DNA from: Paenibacillus abyssi
GTDB taxonomy: Bacteria; Bacillota; Bacilli; Paenibacillales; Paenibacillaceae
Direction: 5' to 3'
NCBI RefSeq assembly: GCF_014640295.1
Contig: NZ_BMGR01000002.1
Coordinates: forward strand, 310,001-374,000
DNA length: 64,000 nucleotides
Within the stretch, counting starts at the first letter, position 1; each line of letters opens with the position of its first letter. A model generated the notes under the pieces. That model made no database searches. It had not been told where the DNA came from and saw nothing but the letters and a program-made list of their open reading frames with translations. Of this stretch, positions 59,875 through 64,000 are shown one piece after another. A program made the translations under genes and the position numbers.

Positions 59875-62800
59875 ATGAAGGATCAAAACCAAATCAACGA
59901 AACGAACGACGATCAAATTGACGTCGGCGAACTGCTCAACGCCTTAATGGCGATGAGAAAAGGCAACTTCTCCTACAGAATGCCCTATGACCGCACGGGA
60001 GTGGCCGGCAAGGTAGCGGATACGTTTAACGAGATCATGGATATTCAGGAAGGTCTGGTGCATGAAGTCCAGACAGTAGCCAAGGTTGTCGGAAAGGAAG
60101 GGAATCTTTCAAGAAGGTTTGTACAGAGAAATCTGGGTGGATCATGGGAAACGATCACCGATTCGTTGAACGGTCTGGTCATCGACTTGATTCAACCGAC
60201 GAGCGAAATGGTTCGGGTTATTAACGCCGTGGCCAAAGGCGATCTATCCCAGAAGGTGGAACTGGAAATCGAAGGACGGGCGCTCACCGGTGAATTCCAG
60301 CGAACGGCGAGCAACATCAACATGATGGTGAATCAGCTCAGCACCTTTGCCTCTGAGGTTACGCGGGTGGCGCGAGAGGTCGGTACGGAAGGAATCTTGG
60401 GCGGCCAGGCAGACGTCAAAGGTGTATCGGGTACCTGGAAAGATCTGACCGATAGCGTGAATTACATGGCGACAAACCTCACGGATCAAGTGCGTAATAT
60501 CGCAGCGGTTACAACTGCCGTCGCAAACGGTGATCTGTCGAAGCAAATCACTGTAAATGCGCGGGGAGAGATTCTCGAGCTCAAAAATACGATCAACACA
60601 ATGGTGGACCAGCTCTCCATGTTCTCTTCCGAGGTTACTCGTGTGGCGCGTGAGGTCGGCACGGAGGGCAAACTCGGCGGGCAGGCGGACGTTAAAGGCG
60701 TATCCGGTACTTGGCGGGATTTAACGGAAAGCGTAAACTACATGGCGTCTAACTTAACCAACCAGGTGCGCAACATCGCGGTAGTTACCACTGCAGTCGC
60801 AAATGGCGACCTGTCGAAGAAAATTACCGCTGATGTGCAAGGCGAAATCCTGGAATTAAAGAACACCATCAACACGATGGTGGATCAATTGTCGACCTTT
60901 GCTTCCGAGGTTACCCGGATGGCGCGCGAGGTCGGTACGGAAGGAATACTCGGCGGGCAGGCGGACGTTAAAGGCGTATCCGGTACTTGGCGGGATTTAA
61001 CCGAAAGCGTAAACTACATGGCGTCTAACTTAACCAACCAGGTGCGCAACATCGCGGAAGTGACAACCGCTGTTGCGAAAGGCGACTTGTCAAAGACGAT
61101 TACCGTGGATGCGAAAGGCGAGATCCTCCAATTGAAAAGCACAATCAACATCATGGTGGATCAGCTCAGCAACTTTGCCTCCGAGGTTACGCGAGTGGCG
61201 AAGGAGGTTTCAACGGAAGGGATCCTGGGCGGCCAAGCGGACGTTAAAGGCGTATCCGGTACATGGAAGGATTTGACCGACAGCGTTAACTTTATGGCTG
61301 GTACGCTGACCGATCAGGTGCGTAATATCGCCGAGGTAACGACTGCTGTTGCGAAAGGCGATCTATCCAAGCAGATCACGGTTAATGCGAGAGGCGAAAT
61401 CCTTGAACTCAAGAACACAATCAACACGATGGTGGAGCAGCTCTCGACCTTCGCTTCCGAGGTTACGAGGGTGGCGCGCGAGGTTGGTACCGAGGGCATG
61501 CTGGGCGGACAAGCCCAAGTTAAAGGCGTTGCGGGTACATGGCGCGATTTGACAGAGAGCGTTAACTATATGGCTTCGAACTTGACCAACCAAGTGCGAA
61601 ACATCGCTGTCGTAACGACGGCGGTCGCGAACGGCGATCTGTCCAAGAAAATCACGGCGGATGTACAAGGAGAAATCCTCGAGCTCAAAAATACAATCAA
61701 CACGATGGTGGACCAGCTCTCGATGTTCTCTTCCGAGGTTACGCGGGTGGCGCGAGAGGTCGGTACGGACGGGAAACTGGGCGGCCAAGCGCAGGTTAAA
61801 GGGGTCGGCGGGACCTGGAAAGACTTGACCGAAAGCGTTAATAACATGGCTCGGAATCTGACGGACCAGGTGCGGAACATCGCGGACGTTACGACGGCGG
61901 TAGCGAAGGGCGACCTGTCCAAGAAAATCACCGTAGACGTCAAAGGCGAAATCCTTGAATTGAAGAATACGATCAACACCATGGTGGACCAGCTCTCGAC
62001 CTTCGCATCCGAGGTTACACGCGTAGCGCGTGAGGTTGGCACGGACGGAAAACTCGGCGCGCAAGCGGAAGTTAAAGATGTTTCCGGTACGTGGAAAGAT
62101 TTGACTGATACGGTTAACTACATGGCCAGTAACTTGACCATTCAGATGCGTAACATTGCCGGCGTTACGACGGCGGTTGCGAATGGAGACCTGTCCAAGA
62201 AAATTACCGTAGACGTCAAAGGCGAACTGTTGGAACTGAAGAACACGATCAACACAATGGTGGATCAACTAAATTCATTCGCTTCCGAAGTTACGAGGGT
62301 GGCACGAGAGGTCGGTACGGACGGCAAGCTCGGCGGACAAGCCCAAGTACGCGGTGTCGGCGGGATCTGGAAAGACCTCACCGATAATGTTAACATCATG
62401 GCCACCAACCTGACGGATCAGGTGCGCGGGATCGCCAAGGTCGTGACCGCTGTTGCGAACGGCAACCTGAAGCAGAAGCTGACCGTAGAAGCCAAAGGCG
62501 AAATCGCCGAACTGACGGACACAATCAACAATATGATCGAGACGCTGGCCACCTTCGCCGACCAAGTGACCACCGTGGCGCGGGAGGTAGGCGCCGAAGG
62601 AAAACTGGGCGGACAAGCGAACGTGCCTGGCGCAGCCGGTACTTGGCGCGATCTCACCGACAACGTTAACTACATGGCGAGTACGCTGACCACTCAGGTA
62701 CGCGCCATCACCAACGTTGCAACAGCGGTGACGAACGGCGATCTGTCACGTGCCATTGACGTATCCGCATCCGGAGAAGTCGCAACGCTGAAAGACAACA

Positions 62801-64000
62801 TTAACGAAATGATTCGGAATCTGAAGGAGACGACCCGGATCAATACAGAGCAGGACTGGCTCAAAACCAACCTCGCCAAATTCTCGCGGCTGCTACAGGG
62901 ACAAAGAGATTTGTATGCAGTCAGCCGCATGATCCTGTCCGAGCTGGCTCCGCTCGTGTCGATGCAGCATGGCGTCTTCTACATCAATGAACCGTTAAAC
63001 GGCGAACCGGTGCTGAGGCTCTTTGCCAGCTATGCTTACCAAAGCCGCAAACATCTGGCTAACGAATTTCGAGCTGGACAAGGGTTGGTCGGCCAGTGCC
63101 TGATCGAGAAACAGCGGATCCTGCTTACCAACGTGCCGGGTGACTATGTCGTGATATCGTCCGCTTTGGGAGAAGCTACACCTCTCAACATCATTTTGCT
63201 GCCGATCATTTTCGAAGACCAGGTGCTCGCAGTTCTGGAACTGGCTTCCTTCCGCCCATACAGTGATATAGACATCGCATTCTTGGATCAGCTTACGGAA
63301 TCCATCGGAATCGTGATTAACACAATGCAGGCGAACCAGCGTACGGAGGAACTGCTGATCCAATCTCAGTCCCTCACCGAAGAGCTCCAAAAGCAGCAGA
63401 TGGAGCTGCGGAATACGAACGATGAACTCGAGGATAAAGCGAAGCTGCTCGTGCTGCAGAAGGCGGAAGTGGAGAGCAAGAACCATGAGGTAGAGGTGGC
63501 CAAGCGATACCTGGAGGAGAAAGCGGAACAGCTTGCCCTCACGTCCAAGTACAAATCCGAATTTTTGGCCAACATGTCGCACGAACTTCGTACCCCTCTG
63601 AACTCCTTGTTGTTGCTGGCAGAACAGCTTGCCGAGAACCCGGAAGAAAATCTTAACGAGATACAGGTGAAGTTCGCGAAGACAATTCAGGACTCCGGAA
63701 TCGAATTACTTAACCTTATCAATGATATTCTCGATCTGTCCAAAATTGAATCAGGCACCATTACGCCAGATTACAGCGAAGTACCTTTGGCAGAACTGAC
63801 AGACGGGCTCGACCGCACCTTCCGCCACATGGTGAACGCTAAGAAGCTGGACTACCGAATCAAAGTTGATCCGGGCGTGCCGGCGAGTGTAGTAACGGAC
63901 TTCAAGCGGCTTCAGCAAATCTTAAAAAACTTGCTTTCGAACGCCTTTAAGTTCACGGAACAAGGACAGATCATGCTCCTGATCCGGAAAGCGAGCGACG
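59875..64000 (+). CDS. Giant HAMP-repeat hybrid histidine kinase (3' end outside window)
   Basis: At least 1375 residues from ATG at 59875, open to the window edge. No membrane helix. Residues 20-115 are a first degenerate HAMP-like part ([20 protein letters not shown]). About ten tandem units of 92 residues follow (about 115-985), each with [29 protein letters not shown] and [13 protein letters not shown]. Then a GAF domain (about 1010-1150), a coiled coil (about 1155-1225) and HisKA with [20 protein letters not shown] (His about 1236), and the start of HATPase ([15 protein letters not shown]). This is the layout of cytoplasmic group III kinases known from fungal osmosensing and from bacteria. 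Stress sensing is a guess. Confidence 0.9.
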   Translation, partial: MKDQNQINETNDDQIDVGELLNALMAMRKGNFSYRMPYDRTGVAGKVADTFNEIMDIQEGLVHEVQTVAKVVGKEGNLSRRFVQRNLGGSWETITDSLNGLVIDLIQPTSEMVRVINAVAKGDLSQKVELEIEGRALTGEFQRTASNINMMVNQLSTFASEVTRVAREVGTEGILGGQADVKGVSGTWKDLTDSVNYMATNLTDQVRNIAAVTTAVANGDLSKQITVNARGEILELKNTINTMVDQLSMFSSEVTRVAREVGTEGKLGGQADVKGVSGTWRDLTESVNYMASNLTNQVRNIAVVTTAVANGDLSKKITADVQGEILELKNTINTMVDQLSTFASEVTRMAREVGTEGILGGQADVKGVSGTWRDLTESVNYMASNLTNQVRNIAEVTTAVAKGDLSKTITVDAKGEILQLKSTINIMVDQLSNFASEVTRVAKEVSTEGILGGQADVKGVSGTWKDLTDSVNFMAGTLTDQVRNIAEVTTAVAKGDLSKQITVNARGEILELKNTINTMVEQLSTFASEVTRVAREVGTEGMLGGQAQVKGVAGTWRDLTESVNYMASNLTNQVRNIAVVTTAVANGDLSKKITADVQGEILELKNTINTMVDQLSMFSSEVTRVAREVGTDGKLGGQAQVKGVGGTWKDLTESVNNMARNLTDQVRNIADVTTAVAKGDLSKKITVDVKGEILELKNTINTMVDQLSTFASEVTRVAREVGTDGKLGAQAEVKDVSGTWKDLTDTVNYMASNLTIQMRNIAGVTTAVANGDLSKKITVDVKGELLELKNTINTMVDQLNSFASEVTRVAREVGTDGKLGGQAQVRGVGGIWKDLTDNVNIMATNLTDQVRGIAKVVTAVANGNLKQKLTVEAKGEIAELTDTINNMIETLATFADQVTTVAREVGAEGKLGGQANVPGAAGTWRDLTDNVNYMASTLTTQVRAITNVATAVTNGDLSRAIDVSASGEVATLKDNINEMIRNLKETTRINTEQDWLKTNLAKFSRLLQGQRDLYAVSRMILSELAPLVSMQHGVFYINEPLNGEPVLRLFASYAYQSRKHLANEFRAGQGLVGQCLIEKQRILLTNVPGDYVVISSALGEATPLNIILLPIIFEDQVLAVLELASFRPYSDIDIAFLDQLTESIGIVINTMQANQRTEELLIQSQSLTEELQKQQMELRNTNDELEDKAKLLVLQKAEVESKNHEVEVAKRYLEEKAEQLALTSKYKSEFLANMSHELRTPLNSLLLLAEQLAENPEENLNEIQVKFAKTIQDSGIELLNLINDILDLSKIESGTITPDYSEVPLAELTDGLDRTFRHMVNAKKLDYRIKVDPGVPASVVTDFKRLQQILKNLLSNAFKFTEQGQIMLLIRKASD
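60218..62850 (+). repeat. Tandem 276-bp coding repeats (HAMP-type units)
   Basis: Unit starts recur every 276 bp. Protein units share the pattern VTTAVAxGDLSK...GTWxDLTxSVNYMA. DNA identity is uneven: about 105 bases at 60673-60780 and 60949-61056 are the same except one base, while the last two units are clearly diverged. The pattern fits repeated unequal crossing-over or gene conversion in the middle of the array. Confidence 0.88.

Noticed and set aside
61363-62268. 301-residue minus-strand frame
   Set aside because: Antisense shadow caused by the repeated codons of the HAMP array; its apparent protein repeats simply mirror the 276-bp coding repeats.
60218-62850. CRISPR-like periodic repeats
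   Set aside because: The 276-bp period is fully coding and contains no short repeat/spacer structure.

Overview
The window looks like a chromosomal segment of a spore-forming Firmicute of the Paenibacillus type. This is inferred from the gene families (GH57-GT4 fusion with a DUF4912 neighbour, copper-amine-oxidase-type stalk domain protein, PucR and DcuSR-type regulators), strong AGGAGG ribosome binding sites, frequent TTG/GTG starts, many lipoprotein binding proteins and cre-like sites. No rRNA, tRNA, CRISPR array or phage was seen. Both ends cut a gene.

Layout: (1) 1-5189, glycan genes on the minus strand: GDP-mannose pyrophosphorylase/degenerate phosphomannomutase, GH57 branching enzyme fused to a GT4 glycosyltransferase, DUF4912 protein. 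(2) 5190-5695, IS1182-like transposase debris with a 42-nt palindrome. (3) 5696-11308, a GntR-linked catabolic operon (HpaB-type flavin monooxygenase, DUF2848, cupin, isochorismatase-fold hydrolase) plus a 2-hydroxyacid dehydrogenase. (4) 11454-15439, a TerC gene behind an attenuator-like leader, a probable electrophile/quinone detoxification operon (extradiol dioxygenase, esterase, DoxX), an XRE-cupin regulator and an ABM monooxygenase. (5) 15499-27091, a chemoreceptor, an M20 deacylase, and a run of three paralogous ribose-type binding lipoproteins interleaved with three hydrolases but without permease or ATPase. (6) 27178-36890, a DcuSR-type two-component system, tripartite tricarboxylate transporter, ACT-malic enzyme, HPr-like protein without the phosphorylatable His, AEC carrier and a tandem P-loop ATPase.

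(7) 37081-46336, a stalk-domain protein, then an eight-gene minus-strand operon that encodes uptake and complete hydrolysis of cyanuric acid: biuret hydrolase, three ABC transporter genes, cyanuric acid hydrolase, cupin, PucR regulator, allophanate hydrolase. (8) 46654-49432, a metQ remnant fused to the end of an hxlR gene, an Old Yellow Enzyme, and an SRPBCC/ArsR pair with two operator copies. (9) 49684-57788, a nitrile hydratase island: cobalt-type alpha subunit with a His-rich tail, beta subunit, isochorismatase-fold amidases, an orphan binding protein, a decayed IS1182 copy, a regulator made of a MerR-type helix-turn-helix joined to an isochorismatase domain that has lost its catalytic Cys, an MFS carrier, a small excisionase-like DNA-binding protein, and a second, alpha-less beta subunit. 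(10) 58218-64000, two large hybrid sensor kinases, the second with about ten tandem HAMP-type units.

The common theme is scavenging of carbon and nitrogen from unusual small molecules: five isochorismatase-fold proteins, nitrile hydratase, cyanuric acid hydrolase, several amidohydrolases and seven extracytoplasmic binding proteins, each group with its own local regulator. All functions are read from sequence motifs and family memory; no search was run.
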